From: Gymnothorax reevesii
Taxonomy: Eukaryota; Chordata; Actinopteri; Anguilliformes; Muraenidae
Length of the DNA stretch: 64,000 nt
Assembly (NCBI GenBank): GCA_029721435.1
Contig: CM056583.1
Span: 73,721,120 to 73,785,119, forward strand
Direction of reading: 5' to 3'
The position numbers and the translations under genes are program-made. The notes under the pieces were generated by a model. That model had not been told where the DNA came from and ran no database searches. It was given only the letters and a program-made list of their open reading frames with translations. Shown piece by piece: positions 36,996 through 49,160 of the stretch; position 1 is the stretch's first letter, and every line of letters begins with the position of its first letter.

Positions 36996-39406
36996 CAAAG
37001 ATTAACATTTAGGGCGTTGAGGCCGTGGCAAGTGGAGTTCTAGTGACCATTACTTTGCTTTGACTTCAACCATGTTACATAGTCATTCCTGCTCATCTAC
37101 ATGGAGGGCACCAATAATTCCTCAGTTGAGGGCATATTCCTTTTCTAGATATAGTGACACAGCGTTGTACTTCTATTATCCAGTTACAGTATCATACCAA
37201 TAAGACTGATTTAAAAATTTTCACATAAATTGAGGCTCTATTGCTCAAATAAGAATCATTACAATAATTGCGATGCTTCGGGAAATGTACACAGCAAATG
37301 CCTTTTATCGACTGAAATAAGGCAATTTAAAACAATCAAATGAACTTCGATGAAACAGGGAAAAAAAAATCTCTTGATTTCTCAACACAACTAAAGTTTA
37401 TTTATCATCACTGCAAATCCACATCAAAATGTTTTCCCCAAATTTTAAAAGAAATAAATCAACCTCATCTAGTATAAAGAAAACTTATTGTGCCAACCGC
37501 TGACGCAATCTGCCATTACTCCAACATGTAATACTTGGTTTCTCGATACTGCACTTGCGGCGACGCTCCTTAAAGAAGAGTCATGTGGTGCTGCACAGCT
37601 GGACGTAAGCAGTCTGGGGTCTAAGCGCTTTTCTTCACCAGCCCAGCAGCAGTAAGGAGACAGTGAATAAGACACATCTGAGTCTTACGCAGGGCACTAA
37701 GGCCCCTAGCAGGCTAATAATAGGCCACAATATGGGATTTGGAAAACTTAGCAATTGGATGCAGTAAAATGGAAACTTATCCAAGTTAGGAAAGGGAATT
37801 ACACACCATGGAGAAGGTCTTAACTCTAAAATGAGTCGCCAATCATTAAAATCATTATCTAGCAAAGCGATCACCATCCCTGGTAAGGTGTACGTCGTTT
37901 TGCGACTCAAAACGTAAAGAGCTGCAAGTATTTTCTATTCAAGTGGTTTTCATATCAAAAAAGATCATTCAGTCTCAGAGAGAACATTATATCCAAAATA
38001 TCTACGCATTTCTCCAGGAATGAAAATCTATTCATTCCTATTTTGTTCATTTTTCTATGTCAAAGTTCTAACTGATCAATTTCTAAGACTGGGGTGAATC
38101 AATAAGTATTTAAACACTTTTTCCAGCATTTTTTTCTTGTAACGTTACATAACAAATTATGTTTGTTTTCATTTCCTTACCTTTGATTTTTCTTCTAATA
38201 ATCAACCAGGTGGTTTATTCAGGCTACAGTTATCATGTTTTCACATTTTCCTCAATAAGAATGTCTTGTTTTATAGTTAACTTGAGATGCAGAACAAATA
38301 TTTTCCACCCTTAGACTGATATAATTGGAGTAAACTGATGACGTTCACACTTTACTATTGAATTTCCACTCTTATAGCGGCTCACGTGGAGCTGATGTGG
38401 TGACATCATGGAAACTCCTGCACTCTCCTCCTCAAGAACAGTCACCATTTATGCAGATTAGTTTTCGGAAGAGGATAACCCTGGAGTTATGAGCCGGGCA
38501 GGCCCAAAGTCTGGCTTAAATTAGGAACTACTTCATTTTTAACCATTCAGAAAGTAGCACAGCTTTGGAGGTCTTGCCAGATGCACTTTCAAATGAAGGG
38601 AGGAAAACTGCCTTAACATCCCCACAATTTCATAATATGATTTTGCGTCCTCGTCAGCCACTGAGTACTACTGCATGTGAAGGTGGGATCAGATTTAGTA
38701 CTACACTTAAAGTGGAGGGACATACTGTATATCTCTCCCTCTGGATAACAGTAATATAGCCCCTTCAATCCCTTGGCACATTCTTGAGAATTGCCCATAC
38801 TTAATAAATTAAAGTGCATCACACATATTTGCAGAGAATAACGATTTCAGTTCATCAGTTTTCTTTGTGAATGTTGCTTATGTTTTCCAGGCCATGTTCT
38901 TACCTTCAAGCAGCTTTCAATGGAAAAGTCAAGGCAAAAGGTAACCAGATCTATGGATTAGTGTAAAGCCCACAATACTGAAGATATACAAAGGATGTGA
39001 TGTTCGTCTTTGAATGCTTGAAAGGTCAATAGCCGTTATGCAGAGTAAAAGGGTGTTTCTTAATGCCAGCACCTGTGGCATCATAACAAATTGCACTCAT
39101 TTAGGGCAGACGTAGCTTGAAGGCAGTTTCCCACCAAAGTTGCTTTAGAGACACTAACACCTTCACTCAAATAGCACCCTGCAGCATTCATAAGAAAACA
39201 CAGCACAGTGGCGTATATGTGTTCTTTGCCAGTGTAAAACAATCATCACCTTAAAAACACAATAGTGGTAGTCAGGCTAATACCTTCTGAGGCCCTGAGA
39301 AAATTTGTACCTTCCAAAAACAGGCCAAAGTACAGCACGGGAATTACATGGCACATAATACAATCAATATGGTGCCATAAGGCACAACTTCCTCTCTTCA
39401 AGACGA

Positions 39407-40159
39407 TAGACTGTATAAAAAGATGGACGCAGCACCCTGGTCTGAAAAATGAAGTCCATGCAGAAGTACCGTAACATGGCATTCTATTTAATGGCCAGCA
39501 GATGGCGACGTCGGTGGTTGCAGAAAGAAGTTCAATGCTATAGAAGTCAATGATAAAATGACCCTACTTTCCACACCAGATTTTTCATTTAAATAATGAT
39601 TTTTCACATTATTTTATGGTAGCTATTGCAAGTTTCAAGTCTCCTTCAATATATCATGATATTCATTTTTGTAAATTATGGTCCCATATAGACTAGAATA
39701 AAGGGTAAAGCCAGAATATGCTTTAGGGGCGTGGCTATCCTCTGGTCCTCGTCCAATACGGTCAGTTCCAGAGCCGCGGTCCTCCCCGGATCTTCAGAGA
39801 TCTTCACACTCTTGTCCAATAGAAATCACATCCAGTTTCAAAATGACAACTCTGCGCAATTCAAATTGCCAAAATAAAGGCTTCCTTTATGGCAGGGGTG
39901 TCAAACTGACTCGTAAACGGGCCAAGAGGCTGCAGGTCTTCAATCCTACCAAGCAGAAGCTCACCTGAAAGCAGTGATTTAATCAACAGATCTAGGCCTG
40001 CACAACTGATTAGTTGTATCAGGTGCGCTTCTGCATTGTTGGAGTGAAAACCTGCAGCCTCTTGGCCCGTTTACGGGTCAGTTTGAAACCCCTGCTTTAT
40101 GGTATGCTGAAACCAATGGGTGACGTCGCTGTAGCTTCATCCATCTTTTTTCCAGTCTA
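39407..40159. mobile_element. nonautonomous inverted-repeat DNA element, host of a nested MITE
   Basis: The left end (TAGACTGTATAAAAAGATGG) and right end (CCATCTTTTTTCCAGTCTA) are inverted copies of each other with a few mismatches. The ends with TAGACTG, AAAAAGATGGA and a nearby TGACGTC resemble a common teleost nonautonomous transposon that I cannot name with certainty. It is about 550 bp once the nested hAT MITE is removed. No transposase frame was found. A target duplication is not clear. Confidence 0.6.
39893..40094. mobile_element. hAT-type MITE with perfect 8-bp target duplication
   Basis: 202 bp beginning CAGGGGTGTCAAACTGAC and ending in its inverted copy GGTCAGTTTGAAACCCCTG. The arms extend over about 55 bases each (both carry AAACGGGCCAAGAGGCTGCAG), so the whole can fold into a hairpin. 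It is flanked by CTTTATGG at 39885-39892 and again at 40095-40102, an exact 8-bp duplication as made by hAT transposases. It sits inside the larger element 39407-40159 and therefore inserted later. Confidence 0.92.
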
Positions 40160-41219
40160 CGCTCAAGATGCTAAATGCCAAAGAAACGCATTGATTAACC
40201 GAACCAACCAAGGGATTAAATTTTTATTACTATACAGGACGACTGGGCTTCCCTTCATAAACGCATGATCTGCTTGCTTCTCTTCTTAATTGTGAGCTCT
40301 AACAACTGAAAGGATCGCATTATTAACCAGCAATCTTAATCCAAAGTATTTAATATTATCCAGAAACTGTACTGTATCTTTTCCCAGGCAGCTTACATGA
40401 CACGCTTCTAAGTTCAAAACCAGATGTGGTAGGACTGTGACAATACCATCCAGCTCTACTGCCCCACATCCACACATCTCCATGCAGCTGACGTCAGCCG
40501 TGTGCTAGATCACTGCATTTTCACTTATCCCATTGCTAATGACAGCACCAATATTTTCATTTGAAAATGAATGCCAATTTTCCTGCCCCAGTGGTTCGCT
40601 GGCAGACTGTTACGAATGGTGCACGTGGACTGGTACAGGTTTTTCTGCACCGTCAGAAAAACTGCCCATAAGAAGGGAATGGAAAATACATAAAAGTCAC
40701 TCGGCTCCCAATTGAAACAGCCTGCCCGGCCCCCAGTTAAAAACAGAGACAACTCCAAGAGGTTTTTAAAGAGAAAAGGCTTTTATTATTGATGGATGGA
40801 TTTTAACTAGGCCATAAAGAAGCTGTGTGCAATTCAAAGTACCTTTACTGAAGACTGTTTCCGTTTAAACTGAAACCTGGTTGTCTGTTGAATCAAAGGC
40901 CTGCTTGAACGAAAAAAAGTATGACATGCATCTATCACTCCGTGAATCTCCTGGGGATCCCTCAGCGATTCCAGGAATCCACCATCTGCAGTTGTGCTCT
41001 AGCTGACCTCCGATGTTTCTTATCACAAGATTGTCTAAAAGTAGTATAACATCATGCCAGAACCCAGCAGGTGCAGAATATTGGAGGATGCAAACAGACG
41101 TTAAAAAGTAAGCTTGAAGTAGAGAAAATCAACCAGGTTCACACCAGTCATTCTCCGCCCGACTGCTGTTTCCGTGCAGAGCTGCCTGAACTCTGACATG
41201 AACTCTAACATGGCCTTGC

Positions 41220-41995
41220 ACTTGACCTTCGGTGACCGTCGGACGAACTTCACAAAGTGAAATTTCAATGACTTCGATCACCAAAACTATTACTGATAGA
41301 GCTTAGGTTTGTATTTTGGCCATACAGGAAGTCATGAAGTTTCATTGGGTGACCTTGACTTGACCTTCAGTGACCTTCAACGGCCAAACTATACAGTGAA
41401 ATTTCAATTCACTTATATCAGCAAAATCATTACAGATTGAGTGTAGGTTTGTATTGGAGACGTATGTATGAACTTTCATTTGGTGACCTTCATATTGACC
41501 TTCGAAGGTCTAACTTGACGTTGAGAAAAGTCAATGACTTCTGCCACTGAAAAGGTCACAGATGAAGCCTAGGTTTCTGTTGCTGACATAGGAAGTAGCA
41601 TATGAACTTTCATTTGGTGACATTCTGCTTGACTGTTGATGACATTTGAAGGTCAAACCTGACATTATACAATTACAATGACTTGTATTGCCAAAATGGT
41701 CACAGATGGAGCCTAGGCTTGTGTAACTGACATCTAGGAAGTCACATATGAACTTTCATTTGGTGACATTCAACTTGACAGTCAGTGACCTTTGAGGGTC
41801 AAACTCTGTGAAATTACAATGACTTGTATCACCAAAATGGTCGCAGATTGAGGTAAGGTTTGTATAGAGACATTTAGAAAGTCACATATGAAGTCCATTT
41901 ACTGAGCACAACTTGACATTCTGTGACCTTTAAAGTTCACAATTGACATATTGAATTCATATTGACATATTATAATGACTTGTATCACCAAACCT
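41220..41995. repeat. minisatellite of about 135-bp units rich in TGACCT
   Basis: About five and a half diverged units begin near 41220, 41354, 41488, 41623, 41767 and 41907 (periods 134, 134, 135, 144, 140). Each contains CTTGAC..TC..TGAC, AATGACTT, a CCAAAAT...ACAGAT block, TAGGTTTGTAT and a TATGAACTTTCATTTGGTGAC end. The junctions create direct repeats of TGACCT; 41361-41376 reads TGACCT, TCAG, TGACCT. Confidence 0.85.
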
Positions 41996-43920
41996 GCTTC
42001 AGGGAGTTCATGTGGGAGTTCATCCACCCTCCCTAGATTCAGTCTTGACCAAAGCATAATGATGCTGTGCCTGCAGACAACAGCCAGAGAACTTGCCATA
42101 TTTCCAACAGGACAAATCTGGTCCTTTTGATGACGCCAGCTATCCAAGAATTGCCCCACCCTGATTTCTGCTTGAGAACACTTTAAAAAGTTTGAAAATA
42201 AACTCTCCGCCCTTGACTGGAGCTTCAAGCAATTCTTACCTTCCTGGCATGGTCGCACAGCACTTAGTAAAAATTTGAACATTAAAAACTCTGCCTCCCT
42301 TCAAAATGTCCCACCCTCCTCCCCTCGATTCCCAGACTTCAACAAAAAATATAACTGATATGGTAGTTCGTCAGACTACAAAGGTAACTAAACGTTACGA
42401 GGGCATTTTATTTTACACCACATATAGAATTAAATATTCATAATATTTACACAATACACAGAATATTCCGTGCAGACCATGGTCTTAGTCCTTTGCGTTA
42501 AAAGTCGGTCGTGGAGGGGGGCTGGGGGCTCCTGGGTATGCAGGCTTTTGTTCCAACCCAAATCGCAATTAAAAAAATTTAAACAAGGTGTTCATTCTTC
42601 TAAATTGCACTATTCATGGAAGGATCATTTGTCGTTTTAGGCCACATTATGTCAAAATAGCTATGCATATACTGGATTGCATATAAATATTTCCCCAAGA
42701 ATGTTTGCAAAAGATTTTATTGCATAAAGTCCGGAAAAACTATTGTTGAAAAAAAATTTAAGAATCAATTAGCTTCATTTCATGAAAGTATGGATACATG
42801 GTCAGTAAAAAAATTATTTATTGACAAAAAGAAGGCAAGACAAATAACTAGCTAAACCTGCATGACATAAGGAAAATCAAATGGTTGGCAATGTAATTCG
42901 GACCTACACGATACATCACCGTCTTCAATTCTGCCCGTTTAAAATGTGTATCCTCTTGCAAATGTTTGCAGCGAGACACAATTTGTCCTTGCATAGCCTA
43001 CAGCTACAGCTATGTTTTTTTCACTATGTGGCTAAACAGGGTAAATAATCCCTTTAAGTCTAAAAGACCTATCAAAGAAAAAAACACCTGTTTAAAATTG
43101 TGATATGAATTGTGTTCGGTCCCCCAATGCTGCGAACCACTAATGCAAACGATTTTCAAAATAAAAGTATAATGGCAAAATTATATTGCATGCCATCCAG
43201 AAAGAACAATCAAATATACTAAACTTTCCTTTATTACTGCGACTTAGACAGGATTAAGATAGCAGTTGCATTTACAAAAATGTGAGGTGTTCATGTCTCC
43301 AGGACACCAGCACAACCAACAGCACAAAACCAGTGACTTCATGCTGAGCACTAGTCTGCACAGCACACACTGCCTGTGGATTACAGGCCGCACATCAAGA
43401 TTACATCACCACATAGCTATTATGATAATTGCTCATTGTCGGGCTTCATTTTTAATAGAGGCCAGAGGAACCTTATTATAGCAAGGGACTCTTTCCATGT
43501 GAGAGTCTATTCCAAGCTCCATAGAATATCCAAGCATTCCGAGACGTCATAATTTAGCGGTACTAATGACCAGAAACTTCTTCAAAAAAGAGACTTGTTT
43601 CCCAGGGTAAGAACTGAAGGTAATTCCCTGTGACAAATATTCTCTTCTGAGTTCCCTAACAAACCTCTTTTTAAAAATGCCAGGAGATTTTGGTTGATTA
43701 AACTTTCATGATTTCCAAGCATAGGCCGCAACAGCCATCTGGAAAAACATTGTATTGCAACAATGATTCATCTTAACAGACACAGCTATGGAATGTCAGA
43801 AGGATCCCAATGGACTGTCCATCCCTCCTCACCTATTCATCAGATAATCCAACACTCTTCACCATCTTTGGTCTCACCTGGCAGTTTGGAGCGACTTCTA
43901 TTTTAGCATGAAACATTTAA

Positions 43921-44594
43921 GGGGTGATCTGGGGTAAAATGAAAAATGACACCAGTAAACTATTCAGAATTAATCTAAAGAGGTATATGCAATAACCACC
44001 AAAATAAGATAAGTTGGCATTTTTCTGTTTATGCGGTTGCCATGGTAACCGAGCAAGTTCATTAAATAAGCAGAACACTTCTGGCACCAATTCCTCTTTA
44101 ACTCTATGATGGAATTCAACTTTTCTTACATCATTTAAAAGCCATTGTTTATCCAAATACAATGACATAGCCATTCTTTGCTCAATTTCAGTTTTGTGAT
44201 TTTGGGACATTTTACTCAAATTTTGAAATTATTTTGCGCAGAATCTGATGAATACTCAAAATATTCAAAGTATGTAACAGATAGGCAAAATTTCCCTATG
44301 TCGTTGCATTTCTAAAGAAGTAAAGTACCTGCAGCCCAAATTTAATTGATTTTCAATGATATATAAAAAGTTATGGCTGCCACAAACATGAGAAACCTGG
44401 AAAAAGTAATACCTTAGGAAATCAATGGAAAATGCATTAGACCGCATTGAAAAGTTGACTTCAGTTTTTAATCCTTGAAGCAATGAGTGATTATTAAAAG
44501 GTGGGTTATTATAGAAAATTTTAATTCAAATTAAAAAAAAAAAAAAGTTTTGGAAAAATAATCAAATTTTGCCCATTTAACCCCAGATCACCCC
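43921..44594. mobile_element. Harbinger-like nonautonomous element with TAA target duplication
   Basis: Terminal inverted repeats start GGGGTGATCTGGGGT at the left and end in the exact inverse at the right (15 bases exact, then partial). The flanks are TAA at 43918-43920 and 44595-44597, the 3-bp TWA duplication typical of PIF/Harbinger. Inside are AT-rich sequence and minus-strand frames of 100 and 72 codons that resemble no transposase, so it is presumably mobilised in trans. Confidence 0.75.
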
Positions 44595-45629
44595 TAAGAG
44601 GATTTGTCACTGCAGATAAACAGATGTCGTTACTCGTCTTCAATACCAAAGGGCAACTATCAGACATTGAATTGAGTGGTCAGAAGCATGTCACCATGTT
44701 GGTTCTCTCACTTTTAATGTGACTGACATGTTCCACGCTCATTTCTTTCTTGTGCTGACCGGTACCTACTCAGTGCGCTTCCAAAATCGTGGCGTCATTC
44801 CGAGGTAAACCTGCCGCAGCCATGGCAACTGGTTCACGCTGAATGAACCAAACAACTTGTACAGTGTTTATCGCCATGGCCCTCGTGTCTATGTATGGAA
44901 TTATTATTTTCAGCAATCTTAAACCCAAACTATGCTCATTATAAAAGAACAGAAAGCATTTCTCACTATATTTTCATCGTCAAATATTTTGTCATTCATG
45001 CCGTGTGTTAAGTTTATGAGTGAATGTGTTGCTATGCTGTGAGAGTGAACCATTGTCAAGGAAGTGATTGTTGACCCCAGCGGAAGTGACATCGCACTTT
45101 TTCAGGGCATTTTAGCGTAAAACTTCGTCATAACATTAGGGATCAATGCATGCCATCTCCACATAAACCACATGCAGAGGAGACATAACAACATAACATA
45201 ATAACATGTTAGGGCAGCATGGAACAGTGGAAAACAAACAGGACTGAACCCAACATCAATCGCAGCAGTCAAACTCTTTGACAAATCATTCACTGTGTCA
45301 GTAAGTAGCACGACAATGTGGCAAAGTGCTAATATGTATTTGCAGTTTACCTCAGAGCAGATCATTTAATAACTCAAACTATGAAGTCTCAGACAGCACT
45401 GCCATGATTCAGTTGACCTTCTGTCAAATGCTTTAAGTTTTAAAAAAACGAAATCAGTCACGCATTACAAGAGGCTATGCAAAAGTGAGCGCTACAAAAT
45501 GTCTGCATTATGGAAATTAAAATCCAAATCTCTAGCTCATAACCAGTGTCAAGTCTCGCCTCTCCAGACCCAACACACAGGCCAATTAAGACCCAGAGCG
45601 CTGCCACACTCAGCCACATGAGGAGCAGC

Positions 45630-46018
45630 TGTGTGTAATTACTGCTGAGCAGTGGTAGCATGTGTATATATACACCACTGCTTTCTCATTGCTCTTTGCA
45701 ACTTCTCTCAAGCCACACGCCTGTGTAGGTTAGCACTTAGTTTCGCGTGTAGAATACTACTAAATTTAACCTTTGATATTAGGGCTGTGCAGTTCCAGCA
45801 CTTTATAAATGCTAAGGAACCTTGTATCCTTTTCATTTTCTTCTATAGTTACATTAGTGTTGTTTGTATTTTCACGCATTTGTTTGTATTACTCTAGTTT
45901 CTTATGGAACCACAATTCCCGTTTCGTTTTGTATTTTTGCTTAATAAATACTTCAACTAAATCCATTTAGGCACTTGAGTCCAGCCCATGTTTTCCTGGC
46001 CTCCGTGCGAGCCCTCAC
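45630..46018 (+). repeat. possible old solo LTR
   Basis: A TGTATATATAC box at about 45663, a gap of about 280 bases and then AATAAATACTTC at 45943 are spaced as U3 TATA and R polyadenylation signals of an LTR. The end CCCTCACA would suit an LTR terminus. No second copy, internal region or clear target duplication is present, so this is weak. Confidence 0.28.
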
Positions 46019-48889
46019 AACCAGTGAGTGACAGAAAATGTTAAATACACTTTATTTGTTGCTACAACAGCAATGACTAGAAATTCTGGTGGAGCAATAC
46101 AGAGTAAAAATATGGGGTTTATTATTTTTGCTCCTTATTGTAAAAACAGTTGCTTTAAATCTATTAAAGAGGCAGGAACATTGCTTGAACATTGGTCACT
46201 TTCATGCACTATAGCTGTAAAGTCGCCACTAGAACATTGTCAGGTTAATGACAGGCCACAACCTCGAAGCTTAGAGCTGGATGTCTGCCAAGGCACACAC
46301 ATAGAGCCTGCATATGCTGACTAGCAGCTTCAGAGAAACTTACGGTCACGTTTCAGGCTTCATCCAGACAGCTTCCTTAAGGAGCAATTATGACAAAACA
46401 GCAAATGGATTGGTCCCTAGTGGTCCCAAGCATCCAGGTAAACAAAATTACACTCCTTCTTGAAAGCACATTTAGGTCATTATCATTATTATGCTTCCTA
46501 GAGTGTTCGGATAAAAGCTGATTACATCAAGGGTAAGTGATCGATCAGTTATCAGCGAGACAATGATTTAAGTGGATGAGCATTTTTTATTCCAAAGGGC
46601 ATGGGCTCTGATCGCATCATAAAAGTCAATGATTAGTGTCATGTGGTTCCACTCATGAAAAACCTCTTTCTCAATGAGATTCCACTCATCTATGTCTTAT
46701 TATATTAAGCCAAGGGGAAGAAATTCACATGGTAAAATGAAAAAAACTGCATTTAAAAGAAAAACACATTTATTGTGATACCAATAATGGAATTACAATG
46801 TTGGTAACTGTTATAATCTGACAATTATGTCAACCCTATACTTCACACAATTGTGTTTTAACCACGCGTAATGGGCCAAAGGTTGTTGCTAATTTTATTA
46901 CTAAAATATTAGGGTCCATAGGTCCAAGATCATTTCCCATTTTCCTGAAGTGTAGTCACCAAAGCCACATAATTTATGCCTTTCACATCTAGTTTAAGCT
47001 GTTCACATCCAAACCATCTACAGTTCCAATTATGGCCCTGCTACTGCAGAATCTGAAATCATGTGTCTCAGAAGAACTTAGTTTGCAGGCCATTTCAATC
47101 CGTCCCCAATTCAATAAACGAACTAATACTGAAGTGTCCCTCTGTACCAGACACAGGACTTCTTTGTGTACGGGGTTCTCCCTTATCCAGAGTCCAGCCC
47201 ATGTCAGCTCCCAGCATGGATTCCTAGCTTCCTCAACATGTGAGTCAAAACTCACCAACCTAGACTTCTGTCATGTTTAATACTCATTTGGTCATCTTTA
47301 CTTCTTAAAAGCATCTTTAATCACAGGTTTTTGACCATGATTTTTAAACATTTTGAACTATGGGTCCAACAGGCCAGGTCACAGGCTTGTACATGCATTC
47401 GCTGGTGCTTAATGGAGTCTTCAGAAATTAACACCCTGACCCTGGTTCAAAACGTAAAGGCTTTTCTCATTTGGTCTTGGATGTTACTCTGTTAATTTAG
47501 GAATGATATGTCAAAAACCAAGTCTTCCAGTCCTCATCTACTTAAACATGTCCAATGCTATGCAAACTGAAATGCATCCATTTGTCAGGCTTAATTTAGA
47601 CAAAGGCTATGCTTATCATCAAGAATACAGTCTGATATTCGAACAGATCTGGACAGCAGGAATATCTTATTTGAACAAAGTTCCCCAAAACACATGCATT
47701 TATTAATTTTTTTCAGTCGCTACTGTGAAAAGTAAAATTTTGAACCCAGACGCACATTATCTATGCCACATAAAATTCACATTCTCAGTACGGCTGGGAA
47801 TCATGTCTTAACTGATACTTTGAGGCCATCACCTCTGACTTGTGGTCCTTAGAATGGCATTAATTAGCGTGCAATACATTATGTGCTGAAATGCTAGCTG
47901 TGATCAATGAGGAAGAAGAAACATAATATTAGTTCCAGATGTTATTCCATTTTTTTTCTTAAATCTTTCCCACCCAATCCTTTCTAGATTTTATCCAAGA
48001 CGTCAGGTCAGACAACTTTTGCTTTCAAGAAATAAGGGGGGAAAAAAATAAAGGAAAAACCAAAGGCCTAGGGATAAAAAAAAAAAAACAAATTACTGCC
48101 CTACTTTATACCAATTTCAAAGCAAAGCAAAGAGTGTTCCATATCTTGAGGCTATGGAATTAAATTTCATCTTCTTGGATTGAAACTGCTACCCCCCAAC
48201 AGAAGGCACTCACTCTTTCACAGAAACACTCATGATTTACTGATCTCAGGGACAAAAGCCTTGAAATAGGAAGAGTGGTTTTGGACAAACATGAGTAAAA
48301 ATTCTCTGCACACTGCTCGCTATAATTACGCACTGCTGAGTTAGAGCCAATGCACCACCCCATAAAATTTCACTGGGAGAGGGAACTACAGCTCTATATT
48401 TGGAGCGAAATTTACAAAAGTCTGCCACAGCAAAAGTTTGTTAGAAGGCGACATGACACAGCGTTATCCAAAATTCAGTATTCGTCAGCCTGCGGGAAAC
48501 AGTCACAGGAGCTTGAAGCGACTCAGACTAAAGAATGACCTTAGTGGTTTCGCAGTCCAAAAGTGATTGGGGTTTCCATGGCAACACTAAAACCACGCCA
48601 TAAACAACCTTGAAACACAGTTGATGACTTTCCCCAGCAAAAAGTCTCCAGAACGAACTTTTACGCCTATAGTGATTGTCGAATACAAACCCCGTAAAAA
48701 TCCCATTTGAAGAACCATCAGTTGATAAACAGACTGAAGCAATTGATCCTCAAATTGCAAAGGTTTACCGAAAAAAATGAGAACACTGGAGTGCCTAAAT
48801 AGATCAATAACAAAGAAAAAAAAAGTGAGCAAATGAATTACATTTTAGATTTGGTTTGTGGACATCTGGACAGAACTCTGCATTGTCCT

Positions 48890-49160
48890 ATGGATGGCTG
48901 ACTTCTGAATCGTATTGAGTTTCATTAGCATACAGCTGGGGAGGCATGTTCACACTTTCAAACATCACAAAAACAGCATAATGGTGATCAGCAGTCAGGT
49001 GAAGTAAGTCACTGCAGACAAAAACAAGGTTTCTGGCAACCTGAACTGCTTGAAACAGACATACGCCTGACAAAGATCCAGTGTGATTGAAACGTTGCTG
49101 TTTTTAAATTCATAAAGTTCATATTTTAGAGCCAAGAGCAGTGTGCACTTCACTCCAGCC
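48890..49160 (+). repeat. possible Penelope-type terminal relic
   Basis: CTGACAAAGATCC followed by GATTGAAACGTTGCTG and then TTCATAAAGTTCATATTTTAGAG resembles the GACGAAG...CGAAACGTTG terminal sequences that I associate with dispersed fish retroelements. No coding remnant is recognisable. Low certainty. Confidence 0.25.
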
